A DNA stretch of 64,000 nucleotides from Fischerella muscicola PCC 7414 (GTDB lineage Bacteria; Cyanobacteriota; Cyanobacteriia; Cyanobacteriales; Nostocaceae), in the NCBI RefSeq assembly GCF_000317205.1, contig NZ_AJLK01000087.1, positions 1-64,000 of the forward strand, read 5' to 3'. The notes beneath the pieces are model-generated. The model had not been told where the DNA came from. It worked only from the letters and a program-made list of their open reading frames with translations, and ran no database searches. Positions 8,913 through 18,525 of the stretch are shown piece after piece. Each line of letters begins with the position of its first letter. Positions within the stretch are counted from its first letter, which is position 1. The position numbers were made by a program, and so were the translations under genes.

Positions 8913-10760
8913 CTAAGTTGTAGAGCTACCCTGATTAGACTCGTACTGAGCCTGGTGATATTTCCAGAGTTTACCACGTTGCTCGAGTAAATCTTGATAC
9001 TTGCCTTGTTCTACAATTCGACCATGTTCTAGCACGACTACTTTATCTGCTTTGGCGATTGTAGAAAGGCGGTGAGCGATCGCAATCACTGTTCGACCCG
9101 CAGAAAGTTTTTCCAGAGATTCTTGAATTAACCTCTCTGTTACTGAATCTAAAGCGCTTGTGGCTTCATCTAAAATTAGAATTTGGGGATTGCGTAGTAA
9201 AGCTCTAGCAATGGCAATTCGTTGTCTTTGTCCTCCAGATAACCGCACACCGCGATCGCCTAACACTGTATCAAAACCTTCGGGCATTTCTTCGATAAAT
9301 TCAAGTGCATTGGCTAAGCGTGCGGCTTCTCGAATTTCTGCTTCGGTTGCTCTTGGTGTACCGTAGGCAATATTGTTGCGGATAGAGGTATTAAAAATAA
9401 ATGTATCTTGACTGACTACGGCCATTTTGCGTCGCCAAGAATCAATTTCAAATTCTCGTAGATCAACTCCATCGACCAAAACCTTTCCTTCTGTGGGATC
9501 GTGGAAGCGAGGGATTAAATCAGCTAGGGTTGATTTTCCTGCACCAGTAGATCCAACCAGCGCTGTCATTTTGCCTTTTTCGATAGAAAGTGTGATGTTA
9601 TGTAAGACTAAATTCTCGCGATCATAGCCAAAATCTACCGAGACTACATCTATTGCTCTTTGCAACTCCCGAAACTCAATTTTGCCATTTTGAAAATAAA
9701 CTTTATCATCAGGTTTAAGCAAATTTTGAATATTATCTATTGCTCCTCCTTGACTACTGATAAAAGCTGTCGTTCCATTCAAATCTTGAATAATCGGGAT
9801 AATCCGAAATAGCACAAAGAAGAAAGTTAATAATTCGCCAATTTGCATGAAGCCACTAGTAACAACAAAAATAATCATGCTAACCATGATCATTGTCGAT
9901 GAAGCTTCTGCTACTGGTTTAGGAATATTAGAAATTAAAAAATTTTTTTTCCACGCTTTGACGACATTTTCACTAGCTTGATAATATCTCTTGCGCTCAA
10001 AGTCTTGAGTCGAAGATGCTTGAACTGTACGGATACCATTGATCAATTCTAAAGAAGTTGCAGTAAATTTGCCGTTAGCAATAGAAATACCAAAACTAAT
10101 TTCTCTAATTCGTTTGTTAAGTGTGGAAATACCAACTCCTATCAAACTAAATAATAGAAATGAAACAACTGTTAATTGCCACGATAAGACAAACAGCGAT
10201 ATAGAATAAATAAGTAGAGTTAAAGCTCTGGTGGTTAGAAAAGCTAGACCTCCAAAAATCTGCCTCACTCTTAAAATTTCAGTAGTCAGAATATCGATTA
10301 ATTCACCAGATTGTTTTTTGGCAAAGTACACTAAGCTTTGAGCTTGTAACTGCTCAAAAATGCGTTTACATAAGTTATCTGCCAAATGAACTTCACAAAA
10401 CTGGTTGCAAATCTGGGCAGTATAGCCTAAAGAAATACGTATAAGAGTGGTAAAGATGATTAATGCTGATATTCTATACAGTCGTTCCGTAGCAGATGCA
10501 TTTACTCCTAAAATAGAGACATCAAACCATTGAACACCTGTTCTTACAGGCTCGGCATCTGGGCTTGTTAAACTTTGCAGAAAAGCAAGTAAAAAACCCA
10601 GACCGAAGCCTTCAAAAGTTGCTGCCAAAAACGAGAAAACCAAAGCAGCAATTACAAGCCGTCGGAAATGTTTAAATTCTCGTAAAATGAAGCGATTATT
10701 TTTCCAAAAACTAGTAGCTTGCACTAACCTACGGGTTAATAGAGATATTTGTCGGGGCAT
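8913..10760 (-). CDS. hepA: HepA-type ABC transporter (fused permease and ATPase)
   Basis: This 615-residue half-transporter has a six-helix exporter domain in about the first 340 residues and a nucleotide-binding domain with Walker A GSTGAGKST (403-411), signature LSGGQ (507-511), Walker B ILILDEATSALD and H-loop AHRLS. It belongs to the MsbA/lipid-exporter family and would work as a homodimer in the inner membrane. In Anabaena PCC 7120 hepA is required for the heterocyst polysaccharide layer and follows hepC, the same arrangement as here. The assignment rests on family, length and that neighbour. The exported substrate is presumably the lipid-linked HEP precursor. Confidence 0.85.
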   Translation of the reverse strand: MPRQISLLTRRLVQATSFWKNNRFILREFKHFRRLVIAALVFSFLAATFEGFGLGFLLAFLQSLTSPDAEPVRTGVQWFDVSILGVNASATERLYRISALIIFTTLIRISLGYTAQICNQFCEVHLADNLCKRIFEQLQAQSLVYFAKKQSGELIDILTTEILRVRQIFGGLAFLTTRALTLLIYSISLFVLSWQLTVVSFLLFSLIGVGISTLNKRIREISFGISIANGKFTATSLELINGIRTVQASSTQDFERKRYYQASENVVKAWKKNFLISNIPKPVAEASSTMIMVSMIIFVVTSGFMQIGELLTFFFVLFRIIPIIQDLNGTTAFISSQGGAIDNIQNLLKPDDKVYFQNGKIEFRELQRAIDVVSVDFGYDRENLVLHNITLSIEKGKMTALVGSTGAGKSTLADLIPRFHDPTEGKVLVDGVDLREFEIDSWRRKMAVVSQDTFIFNTSIRNNIAYGTPRATEAEIREAARLANALEFIEEMPEGFDTVLGDRGVRLSGGQRQRIAIARALLRNPQILILDEATSALDSVTERLIQESLEKLSAGRTVIAIAHRLSTIAKADKVVVLEHGRIVEQGKYQDLLEQRGKLWKYHQAQYESNQGSSTT

Positions 10761-10896
10761 AATTTTCTATAAAAGTTCTGGGATAGTAGCGCATACACAT
10801 TACGTTTGTGGCACTCAAGCATGAAGCAACTATCAAGCAGACGAAGAATACAAAGAGGGTCTATGTCATTTTCCACCTAGTTCTAGATGTAGTAAT

Positions 10897-10920
10897 GAGT
10901 AGGATGTAATCATCCTACTC
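10897..10920. promoter_or_regulatory. Perfect 10-bp hairpin between hepC and hepA
   Basis: GAGTAGGATG (10897-10906) and CATCCTACTC (10911-10920) form a perfect stem with a 4-nt TAAT loop. It lies 26 bases beyond the hepC stop and 137 bases before the hepA start on the minus strand. No T-run follows. It could be a partial terminator, an RNA processing or stability element, or an operator affecting hepA separately from hepC. Confidence 0.4.
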
Positions 10921-10946
10921 TACATAGACCAGCAAGTATATGAACA

Positions 10947-11696
10947 TTACAGTTCAAAGCTATTTACTGAATCCAAAATCAACTGATTGGATTCTGCTTC
11001 CTCTACCTGCCATGAACCCACAACTCCTGGTAGTTGATTTAGTTGTGGTTGTTCTTTGGCGCTTAGTTCTAGCGCTTCTGCTAATGTCCAGCAACGGGGA
11101 CCTGTTAGGCTCATTTCACCCCGCACTACATTTAATATCAATGGCAGATTGTGTAATCCAGTTTTTTTATTTAGTGCTGTGGTGCGAAACTTAAATCCCC
11201 GAAATAACCTACCCCGTTCGCCAACGTGCCACTCCCTCTCCAAAATCGGTTCTGAGGAAGACAGTTGCATTAATAATCCTAATCCTAATGCGATCGGACT
11301 TATTACTAGCAAAAACAATAAGGCAACAATCCTATCTCCTAACCGCTTAAAGGTTTTCAATAGAGGACTTTCTGATATATGGTAATTTTTGCCAGAGTTT
11401 ATACGTAAGTATATAGGCTTAGATGCTTGCTCACAGGCATTAGCCCAAAGGTTCAGCTTCGCTTCGCCTAGTTTTGGATCTATACGAACTAACTTAACTG
11501 AAGAACGTTTTAAGCACTCTACTAATAATTGCTCGTCATCTAGTACAGGCAGATATGGTTGCTTTAATTTTCCTAGAGGCTTTACTAACAACTGATCCCG
11601 TCGCCACACAAGTGTGCAGTATGGGTGGCGATCGCCTTTTTGTGTTTGAGTTTCACTATAGCAAGCGTCTAAAGCTGAAATTATTGAGGTAGTCAT
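10947..11696 (-). CDS. hepC: HepC-type initiating sugar transferase
   Basis: This 249-residue protein has a non-conserved N-terminal region of about 110 residues, one membrane segment (about 122-143) and the bacterial sugar transferase core: RGRLFRGFKFRT (162-172) and the C-terminal NVVRGEMSLTGPR (189-201). Such enzymes transfer a sugar-1-phosphate to undecaprenyl phosphate, the first step of repeat-unit assembly. The catalytic half is compact compared with WbaP/WcaJ-type proteins. The gene lies immediately upstream of hepA, as in Anabaena where hepC is needed for the heterocyst envelope polysaccharide. Its own upstream gap is 1.05 kb, suggesting independent control. Confidence 0.82.
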   Translation of the reverse strand: MTTSIISALDACYSETQTQKGDRHPYCTLVWRRDQLLVKPLGKLKQPYLPVLDDEQLLVECLKRSSVKLVRIDPKLGEAKLNLWANACEQASKPIYLRINSGKNYHISESPLLKTFKRLGDRIVALLFLLVISPIALGLGLLMQLSSSEPILEREWHVGERGRLFRGFKFRTTALNKKTGLHNLPLILNVVRGEMSLTGPRCWTLAEALELSAKEQPQLNQLPGVVGSWQVEEAESNQLILDSVNSFEL

Positions 11697-12748
11697 ATGT
11701 TTTAAGTTATACTTATGGTAGATTACTGACCTGATATCAAAGGCTTTTGCGCCAAAGAATCTGATCTTTTCTCAGTCTTTTACTTAGAATCAAACCTGGG
11801 AATTTATTTAAGTAAGCAACAAAATGAGCTGTCATATAGACATCTACACATCTTGTTTATTAAATTCCTGTTTGATAAGCTAGATATTTATAAGAAGTTA
11901 AAGATATTGTTTATCTTTTGGATTTATCTAAAAAAATTATGTTTTTAAACTTGAATTTTTTTTCATTTTGTACTTTCAATTTTGGAATCAATGTGCTTCA
12001 ATATCTAGGATATAAGACTCAGTAAGAATCGCGGTCGTAAAAATAAATTCTTTATTCACTCTTTAAAGAGCTTGCGTGTTTTACAAAAAAATATTAAGTT
12101 ACTATGAATTTCTTCTGTGATGAAACTACGTAAATAATTTTTTATTTAAAAAGATTTGGCAATTAACAAAATTTTAATTATTACGAACAAATATAATTTC
12201 AGGCAGAGAAAGCAGTACTTCTTTGGAGGTTTCAGTTCACGTATTACATACCATAAAAGCCTAAAGTCACTACTTGCTTACCGAGGACAGTAGGCTTCAG
12301 AGCAATACGGTTAGTGACTTTTAAGAAGGCAGAGGGCAGGAGGCAGAAGGGAAGAAGATTTGGCTTGTTTGTTCCATTTAGGCGATCGCTGTAAGTGTGC
12401 CTGTTCTTAAAAAGGGGGTATGAGGGTCTAAGAGTGTAGGAGAAAAATTGTGTTTCTTGCAGCTGTTCTTGCCCCTACGCAATATCCCACCGTCAAATAA
12501 ATTTGGGGCTAAAAGCTAACTATGTCCAATAGTAATTATACTTATAACGAGGAAATAAAAATTTAACTCCTCCTACACCCCTATACTCCTAAATCCATTT
12601 TCAAAACAGATGTACAATTACCAGCCTTGGTGAAAGTATGAGTATTCAAACGGACAAGCTATAATTCATTTCTGGAGATATCTAATAAAAACTTTGCGCT
12701 ACCCGCAAGGGTAGCGCTAGCTGTCAACCGTTCGTTAATCTAGATTGT
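11697..12748. other. 1.05-kb intergenic region upstream of hepC
   Basis: No credible gene is seen. About 11700-12250 is strongly AT-rich and next to the hepC start, so it is the likely promoter/leader region for the hepC-hepA unit. The part around 12330-12350 carries a purine-rich GCAGAGGGCAGGAGGCAGAAG repeat-type word found in other intergenic spaces. A terminator-like hairpin (12696-12717) closes the region next to the Wzc-like gene. I could not identify an NtcA or DevH site with confidence. Confidence 0.55.
12696..12717 (-). terminator. Hairpin terminator after the Wzc-like gene
   Basis: GCGCTACCC (12696-12704) pairs perfectly with GGGTAGCGC (12709-12717) around a 4-nt GCAA loop. On the minus strand it is followed by AAAGTTTTTA. 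It lies about 30 bases beyond the stop of the Wzc-like gene, so it plausibly ends that transcript before the hepC leader region. Confidence 0.55.
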
Positions 12749-14980
12749 CTATTCTTCTATCGCTCTTTGCAATGCGAGTGAGTGTTGTTTTGCATAAGGT
12801 ACGTAGGTGCTGCCAGCATCTGAAACTCCATTTGCCACAACACCAATCAGATTTAATCTACTGAGCATAGCTGTAGCTTGGGCGAGTTGAGTTCTTGTGA
12901 CTCTACCAATGCTGGCTACCATAACAACACTACGACAAGCTGAGGCTGTGAGTAGGGCATCTACTAAACCGAGAACCGGAGGAGCATCTACAATTACCAA
13001 ATCATAGTTCTCTTCAAAGGCAGCCATCAATTCTTCCATACGAGGAGAACTCAACAAATTAGCTGGGTCGGCTGGTGCAGGGCCGGCGGTCAAAATATCT
13101 ATGTATGATGAGCCAGCAGAAGGAATACTAATTTGATTGGGTAGAGTAGACTCACTCACCAGTAAAGTGGAAAGTCCTTGTTCGTTGGGAAGATTAAGTT
13201 GTTTGTGCAGGTTGGGAGCGCGTAGGTTCGCATCGATGAGTAATACTCGTTTATGTAAACGAGCAGCACTCATTGCTAAACCCAATGCTAAACCTGACTT
13301 ACCTTCATCGGGTAATGCTGAAGTTACCATCAAAGATTTGAAGGTGGAAACTGAATTTAAAAGTTCAATATTTTTATAAATTAAATCCAGTGATTCCCAG
13401 CGTGGAGGAGATTGCAGAACTTGAATTGTCCAAGGTGCAAGCACCTCTGGCTTACCAAAGGGTAACTTGAAGACTGATTCTCTAGTTTTAGCAAGTGGCA
13501 GTTTAGGAGTAGTTCCCAATACCGGCAAAGCAGTCTGCCTTTCTAATTCAGCGGTAGTATGAACAGAATCATCAGATGCATCACGAATAAAGGCAGCAAC
13601 ACCTCCTAACATCAGACCAACAACTGCACCCAACATCAAATTTTGCTGGAGGTTGGGGCCCATAAAGGCACCCTTGCGGGGTGGTTCTACAACTTCCCAG
13701 TTAAATCCTCCTTTATCAAGTTCCTGCTGTAACTGTTGTTGTGCTTTTAACAGTTCTTGCAGTCTTTCACGACCAAGTTGAATTTGGGGTTGTAGGCGAC
13801 TGTACTCAGCTAATTTGGCCGGGAAGCCTTTGAGTTCATCACGTACCTGCTGTTCTTTTTGGGCTAAACTTTGGTCACGAGCAGCCAAGGCAAGTAAATT
13901 AGTTTGTGTCTCTACTAACTGACCAGCAAGAGTCAGGTCAATTTGACTCTTCTGTCCTTGGTTGAGGAGATTACCTCCTGAGGCGTTGACGTTACTCTGT
14001 TGCGCTCCTAGAGTATTTCCTGCTTCTTGTTGCAACAATTGTTTCTGTTGTTGCAGTTGTTCTACTAGCTTGATCACACTGGGAGCTTGATCAGTAAAGC
14101 GCAAGCGTTCCTGTGCTAAAGCCAATTGCGTTTTTTGGATTTCGTTGAGTAATGCTTGGTAGCGGGTAGACTGACTCAAACGAGCCTCTACAAGGGCATT
14201 CTGTGGAGTACTTTGCAATTGTTGTTGCAAAGATGCATAACGAGCCTTTGCTTCTTCATATTGAGCGCGAGTTGTGCGTCGATCCTGAAGAATAGAGTTT
14301 AAATTATCTTCTAGAGATTTTGCCTGTGATTCTGGGTCAATTAAATTTTGATTTCTACGGAAGCGCTGTAAGTTTGCTTCTGCTCTATTGACTTCTTCTA
14401 CGGTGTCTCTTAACTGTTGTTGGACAACTCTTAGACCTTTTCTCAAACGCTCAGCTTGTTGTTGTTGGTTGTATTCCAAATATACTTGTCTAATTGCATT
14501 TAGAACTCTTTGTGTTTTATCTGGATCTGTATCGGTATAATCCGCTTGAAAAATATTGGTAGCAAGATTGTCTTCTTTTGTTCTTAATTGATTTAATACC
14601 AAAGCGCCCTGAATCTGGTCTGCTGTTATATCTGGGTACTCGGGCTTGAGTTTATCAACTGCTCTTTGAATAAGCACCGAGCTTTGCATGATATTGAGCT
14701 GAGTAGCAGTATCAATTACAACGTTAGAATCAGTAAAACTACTTCCTGTGGATTGTGTTCCTTGGGTATTACCTTCATAGTTGGGTTTTACCAACAGTTG
14801 CATTGAGCTTTTGTATGTTGGTGGTGTTCTTTTAGTGAGCAAAGCAGCACCAGCAATACAGGTAACAAATACTACTAAAAACCAAGGAAGTCTGCGGATG
14901 AGTACCGCAAATATTTGCCCATAACCCGGTTCTGTTTCATTAACTGGATTTACATGGGGACTCAGACTGGATTGAATCAC
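12749..14980 (-). CDS. Wzc-like polysaccharide co-polymerase with tyrosine-kinase domain
   Basis: This 743-residue inner-membrane protein has an N-terminal Wzz region with a transmembrane helix (about 29-47), a long periplasmic coiled-coil part (about 170-430, very Gln-rich), a second membrane helix (about 447-465) and a cytoplasmic BY-kinase domain. The kinase shows DEGKS (558-562) as Walker A, LLIDANLRAP as Walker A' and IVDAPPVLG as Walker B. The Thr usually following GKS is Gly here. The Tyr-rich tail normal for BY-kinases is short. Such proteins set chain length in Wzy-type polymerisation. No Wzx/Wzy gene is seen beside it. Confidence 0.88.
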   Translation of the reverse strand: MIQSSLSPHVNPVNETEPGYGQIFAVLIRRLPWFLVVFVTCIAGAALLTKRTPPTYKSSMQLLVKPNYEGNTQGTQSTGSSFTDSNVVIDTATQLNIMQSSVLIQRAVDKLKPEYPDITADQIQGALVLNQLRTKEDNLATNIFQADYTDTDPDKTQRVLNAIRQVYLEYNQQQQAERLRKGLRVVQQQLRDTVEEVNRAEANLQRFRRNQNLIDPESQAKSLEDNLNSILQDRRTTRAQYEEAKARYASLQQQLQSTPQNALVEARLSQSTRYQALLNEIQKTQLALAQERLRFTDQAPSVIKLVEQLQQQKQLLQQEAGNTLGAQQSNVNASGGNLLNQGQKSQIDLTLAGQLVETQTNLLALAARDQSLAQKEQQVRDELKGFPAKLAEYSRLQPQIQLGRERLQELLKAQQQLQQELDKGGFNWEVVEPPRKGAFMGPNLQQNLMLGAVVGLMLGGVAAFIRDASDDSVHTTAELERQTALPVLGTTPKLPLAKTRESVFKLPFGKPEVLAPWTIQVLQSPPRWESLDLIYKNIELLNSVSTFKSLMVTSALPDEGKSGLALGLAMSAARLHKRVLLIDANLRAPNLHKQLNLPNEQGLSTLLVSESTLPNQISIPSAGSSYIDILTAGPAPADPANLLSSPRMEELMAAFEENYDLVIVDAPPVLGLVDALLTASACRSVVMVASIGRVTRTQLAQATAMLSRLNLIGVVANGVSDAGSTYVPYAKQHSLALQRAIEE

Positions 14981-15004
14981 GTTTACTATCCCTCAGCTAA
15001 CAAG

Positions 15005-16105
15005 TCAAACTAGTGAAATGTTTAAATTACAAGCTTGATCAACAACTTGGTCAACTTTACTAAAGAAAGCTTCCTCTGAAAAGTTTGCCACTGCATGATT
15101 ACGAATGTCTTCGTAATCCCAATCAATTTCCCTGGCTTCTAGTAGAGCGGCTTGAAGAGATTCAGGTGTTTGCCTCTTAAAAAATACCCCTGTTTTACCA
15201 GGTATTTGAGTATCTAATACTCCACCTGCCCCATAGGCAATTACTGGTGTACCACTAGCATTTGCCTCGACTGGAACTAATCCATAATCTTCTAGAGCTG
15301 CTACTATGATGGATCTAGCTTTAGCGAACAATTGTGTACGTTGGGCATCCGGGACATGTCCTAAAAACTCTACGTTGCTAAGAGCTTTCGATTGTAAGCG
15401 TTCTCGCTCTGGACCATCTCCTGATATTAATAATCGCCATCCAAGCCAATTAAAAGCTTCGACTATTATATCAAGACGTTTGTAGCTGATCATCCGAGCC
15501 GAGGCTAGATAATAATCTTCTTTGGACTTTGCAAAAACAAATTTACTAGTATCAATAGGATAATTAATAACAATAGCTTTTTTGCCGTAAGTAGTTTGGA
15601 TACGGCGAGCTACAACACTGGAATTTGCTATGTAGAGGTCTGGTTCTTGTGCATATGCAAGATCCACCCTTCTCATCACTTGAAAAACTTGCTCGATTAA
15701 AGGAGCAAAGTATCTATAATCTCCGTACTCCCGTAAATATGTTTCTGTATCCCATAAAAAACGAGTAATGTTATGACAAAAGCAAATATGCTTTGCTGAA
15801 GGGTTTTTTCGTACTGCTTTAGCGAAACTGGTGCTACTGCTAATAATCAAATCATATTCCTGCAAGTCTAAAGCACGAAAGGCTGGAAAATAAAAAGGAG
15901 CCATGAGGCGAAAATATTTAGCAGCACCAGGAATATTTTGTAAAAAAGTTGTATTGACAATCCGTTCACCCAAGTCGATTGTTTGTTGGGGGTCATACAA
16001 AGAGGTGTAGATGTCTGCTTGGGGGTAGCGTTTACAAAGTAATTCAAAGACTCTTTCTGCGCCCCCTCGCTGGGTTAAGTAATCATGGACTAAAGCTACT
16101 TTCAT
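15005..16105 (-). CDS. Family 4 glycosyltransferase (WbaZ/mannosyltransferase-like)
   Basis: This 366-residue GT-B enzyme starts MKVALVHDYLTQRGGAERV, the signature start of the GT4 subgroup that includes WbaZ-type mannosyltransferases. The donor-site E-x7-E motif lies in EDYGLVPVEANASG beginning near residue 272. The gene ends 24 bases before the Wzc-like gene begins on the same strand, so they are probably cotranscribed. A mannosyl or related hexosyl donor is likely by family, but this is inference. Confidence 0.88.
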   Translation of the reverse strand: MKVALVHDYLTQRGGAERVFELLCKRYPQADIYTSLYDPQQTIDLGERIVNTTFLQNIPGAAKYFRLMAPFYFPAFRALDLQEYDLIISSSTSFAKAVRKNPSAKHICFCHNITRFLWDTETYLREYGDYRYFAPLIEQVFQVMRRVDLAYAQEPDLYIANSSVVARRIQTTYGKKAIVINYPIDTSKFVFAKSKEDYYLASARMISYKRLDIIVEAFNWLGWRLLISGDGPERERLQSKALSNVEFLGHVPDAQRTQLFAKARSIIVAALEDYGLVPVEANASGTPVIAYGAGGVLDTQIPGKTGVFFKRQTPESLQAALLEAREIDWDYEDIRNHAVANFSEEAFFSKVDQVVDQACNLNISLV

Positions 16106-16377
16106 ATTCTTTGTAAGTTGACTCTATACAACAGCATTAACTGAAAAATTAATTATTAACACCATACTCATGCTTAGTTATTCGTTAATACATCTTTAAA
16201 TACAATCTATGCATAGGAAAATCCCGATATGACTTTCAAGTTTTAAAGAAGTTCCCAGTAAATTCCAGTTTTTATAAATTTTTGATGAAGTTCCCTAGTC
16301 TCTATAAACAAGAAGCGATCGCTTTGGTAAGGTTTTCTAGAACTTCACCTCCAAGTCAGACAGACTATGCATTGTGC

Positions 16378-16545
16378 TTATCTAGGGGATAAGGATATAT
16401 GATGTTTTTTAAATGTATTGTTACCGATTGAGCAATTAGAGGAATTTTGCGATAAGTCTATTGCTATTTTGTCAAGTAGCTTTAGTGGTAATTTATTGAA
16501 AATTGGCATCAGTGATTGTTTGATTTGTGTTTTTAAAGTGTTCAT
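16378..16545 (-). CDS. Small frame, possible 5' remnant of a lost gene
   Basis: The frame encodes 55 residues (MNTLKTQIKQSLMPIFNK, then LPLKLLDKIAIDLSQ, ending HHISLSPR). A good Shine-Dalgarno AAGGA lies 10 bases before the ATG. The first 33 residues look like the amphipathic N-terminus of a larger enzyme, whereas the tail looks random. I do not recognise a family. It may be the surviving start of a degraded island gene, or a chance frame. Confidence 0.3.
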   Translation of the reverse strand: MNTLKTQIKQSLMPIFNKLPLKLLDKIAIDLSQNSSNCSIGNNTFKKHHISLSPR

Positions 16546-16920
16546 ATCGAGATTTTCCTTGAAATCGGAGAAAAAGTTTAGTATTATATGATCTGGTTTA
16601 CAAAAACTTTAATTTTTTCGGGATTTACTAATTGAGATACCCCAATTTACCCTATTTGGAGGGAATATTAACTAAGAATACATGCGTTTATTATAAATTT
16701 TTATTCTTTTTGCAGATATTTCATTAATAGACCTGTCTTGAAAATAAGGCAGAAGGCAGAAGGTGTAAGAATTTTCATACTTAGTTGTAGGATATTCTCA
16801 TGCATAGCTGTCTTGAAAATAGGGATCGGAGATTGTCTTAACGGCAAACCTGTAATACATCAGTGTTCGTTTTTTCCTCCAGTTGACTCCATCGGCAAAC
16901 GCTATATTTTTTAGTAGTCG

Positions 16921-17035
16921 TAGACGCGCAAGCGTCTTCCCGCAGGGTACACCGATACACACCGATGTGCACAGATAGATTATGCGTGAGTGATGAATCG
17001 GTGTACATCAGTGTTCATCTGTATTCTAAAAAATA
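16921..17035. repeat. Dispersed ACACAGAT/ACCGATG-type repeat cluster
   Basis: The region is built of TACACCGATACACACCGATG, GTGCACAGATAG, then GAATCGGTGTACATCAGTG and TTCATCTGTATTC, which are direct and inverted versions of one short word. Related copies are at 18772-18815, 37741-37770 and 60244-60310. The preceding CGTAGACGCGCAAGCG block recurs near 36030 and 60272. These are non-coding interspersed repeats. Confidence 0.6.
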
Positions 17036-17152
17036 GGGAACGAGGAACCCTAGTCAAGCACTAGCTCATCGCTAGCGCGTCTACGTTTGTTTTGATCTCC
17101 TCATTGTGAGCATATTGGAGGGCAGGATTTTGGTTCAATTCATCTGTACAGC

Positions 17153-17176
17153 AAAGACGCGAAGTTTCGCGTCTTT
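17153..17176. terminator. Hairpin after the SAF-domain oxidoreductase gene
   Basis: AAAGACGCGAA (17153-17163) and TTCGCGTCTTT (17166-17176) form an essentially perfect inverted repeat. It lies 36 bases past the stop of the minus-strand oxidoreductase gene, and the stem itself ends in TTT. It is plausibly an intrinsic terminator separating the sugar-nucleotide module from the GT4-Wzc genes, although similar palindromes occur as repeats in Nostoc. Confidence 0.5.
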
Positions 17177-17211
17177 ACGATAAACAATATTTTGATTTTG
17201 CGTCGCTCTAA

Positions 17212-18525
17212 TTACCCAACCGCTGTCAAGGTTTTAGACGAGGCGAAATAAGCATTTTGCTCAGCTCTGAGTTTGTCGCAAAGTCTACCTTCTGGCAGTT
17301 CCACATCATCGTAGGTCAGGACTTGGTCTTTAGGAATATCTCGTTTGAGACGACATCCTTCAGCTAAACCCATTGGTAAGAGATTTTGCTCTTGAACTAC
17401 ATGAGAGTTTTCACACTGCCCATAAGTCATGTAATAACCAATACCATCTAAGGTTTCACCTGCTTTCAAATCTATTTTGGCAGTGGTGACAACATCAACA
17501 ATGGGAGCGCCTAAGGGACTTAAGACATAATCTTGAAACAGAACAGCCCGAGCAACAGACAACGGCACTTCAAAATGGCAGAGATGGTAAGGAGTATAAA
17601 AACTATATAAAGGTCCTTCACCTAATTTGTATAAGTTGAGGTAATGACGTTGCTTAGGATCATCATGAGTAGCAAATACAAATACTCCTGGTCCTGGTTT
17701 AGCACCAACTACATAATCAACGATACCGCCGAGTTCCTTGAGTTGGTCAACGTCATACATTTTGGTCATTTCATCGACGTGGCCATCAAAGTTATAGCCC
17801 AGCATTCCCCGCTTGGCAACCTTCATGCCTGTGCCATTGGCAACGATCGCCTGCTCGAAGGAAATTTTTGTGCCGTCGGCGAAGCTAGTGACCATGTGGG
17901 GTTTTTGCCCCCAACGCTTGGCAAATGCTTCTTGGGTGGTGGGGTTACGATATGGATCTTGTAGGCCCTTAATGTTACCACACAATAGAGGAGTCAGACC
18001 AATACTTTTTACAAAGCGGTAGAGATTCATTTGTACCCCTGGCTGGTCGCCATCGCAGGCGGTGAGAATCACACCTGCTTTGTCAGCGTACACTTTCAAA
18101 ATAGCGCCCACCGTACCATCAAGTTCAGCATTCATCATGATCACGTGTTTACGATGGGCGATCGCTTCCATGATTACATGAGCGCCAAACTCCACAGCGC
18201 CAGTAACTTCAATTAAGGCATCAATACCTTCAGCGCGGCAAAGTAACATCGGATCTTCGGTGACTGTATAGCCTCCATTTGCGATCGCATCTTCTAATTC
18301 CGTCACAGTATTAGCGACTTGCAAATTTTCAATCCCTGCTTCTGAATAAGCCCGCTTCGCTGCATCAATACTGCGGTTGGAGATAGCAACCAACTCCATA
18401 CCGGGAACAGAGTTAGCAATTTGATTAGCAATTCCCCGACCCATAAAGCCTGCACCAATCATACCTACTTTTACGGGGTTGCCTGCTTCTGCACGAGCAG
18501 CTAAAGCGCGATCGACAATAATCAT
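17212..18525 (-). CDS. NAD(P)-dependent oxidoreductase with C-terminal SAF domain
   Basis: This 437-residue protein has a Rossmann start at about residue 18 (KVGMIGAGFMGRGIANQI) like Gfo/Idh and homoserine-dehydrogenase-type enzymes, a conserved middle part (HVIMMNAELDG, CDGDQPGVQ), and a C-terminal SAF-like domain (about 365-420, GLAEGCRLKRDIPKDQVLTYDDVEL) as in sialic-acid synthases and UxaA-type proteins. A gene of this type is present in the Anabaena HEP island. The substrate is unknown. The neighbours suggest a sugar or sugar-acid intermediate. Confidence 0.8.
   Translation of the reverse strand: MIIVDRALAARAEAGNPVKVGMIGAGFMGRGIANQIANSVPGMELVAISNRSIDAAKRAYSEAGIENLQVANTVTELEDAIANGGYTVTEDPMLLCRAEGIDALIEVTGAVEFGAHVIMEAIAHRKHVIMMNAELDGTVGAILKVYADKAGVILTACDGDQPGVQMNLYRFVKSIGLTPLLCGNIKGLQDPYRNPTTQEAFAKRWGQKPHMVTSFADGTKISFEQAIVANGTGMKVAKRGMLGYNFDGHVDEMTKMYDVDQLKELGGIVDYVVGAKPGPGVFVFATHDDPKQRHYLNLYKLGEGPLYSFYTPYHLCHFEVPLSVARAVLFQDYVLSPLGAPIVDVVTTAKIDLKAGETLDGIGYYMTYGQCENSHVVQEQNLLPMGLAEGCRLKRDIPKDQVLTYDDVELPEGRLCDKLRAEQNAYFASSKTLTAVG

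Larger units (their letters stand above)
16106..17211. other. 1.1-kb intergenic region with repeats and a possible gene remnant
   Basis: The stretch holds a short minus-strand frame (16378-16545), a gene-poor AT-rich part (16560-16730), purine-rich AAGGCAGAAGGCAGAAGG words near 16745, and a mosaic of dispersed repeats of the ACACAGAT/ACCGATGTACA type at 16920-17035 including CGTAGACGCGCAAGCGTCTTCCCGC-like words. A hairpin at 17153-17176 ends the SAF-oxidoreductase gene. It is the likely place of the promoter for the GT4-Wzc unit. Confidence 0.5.
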
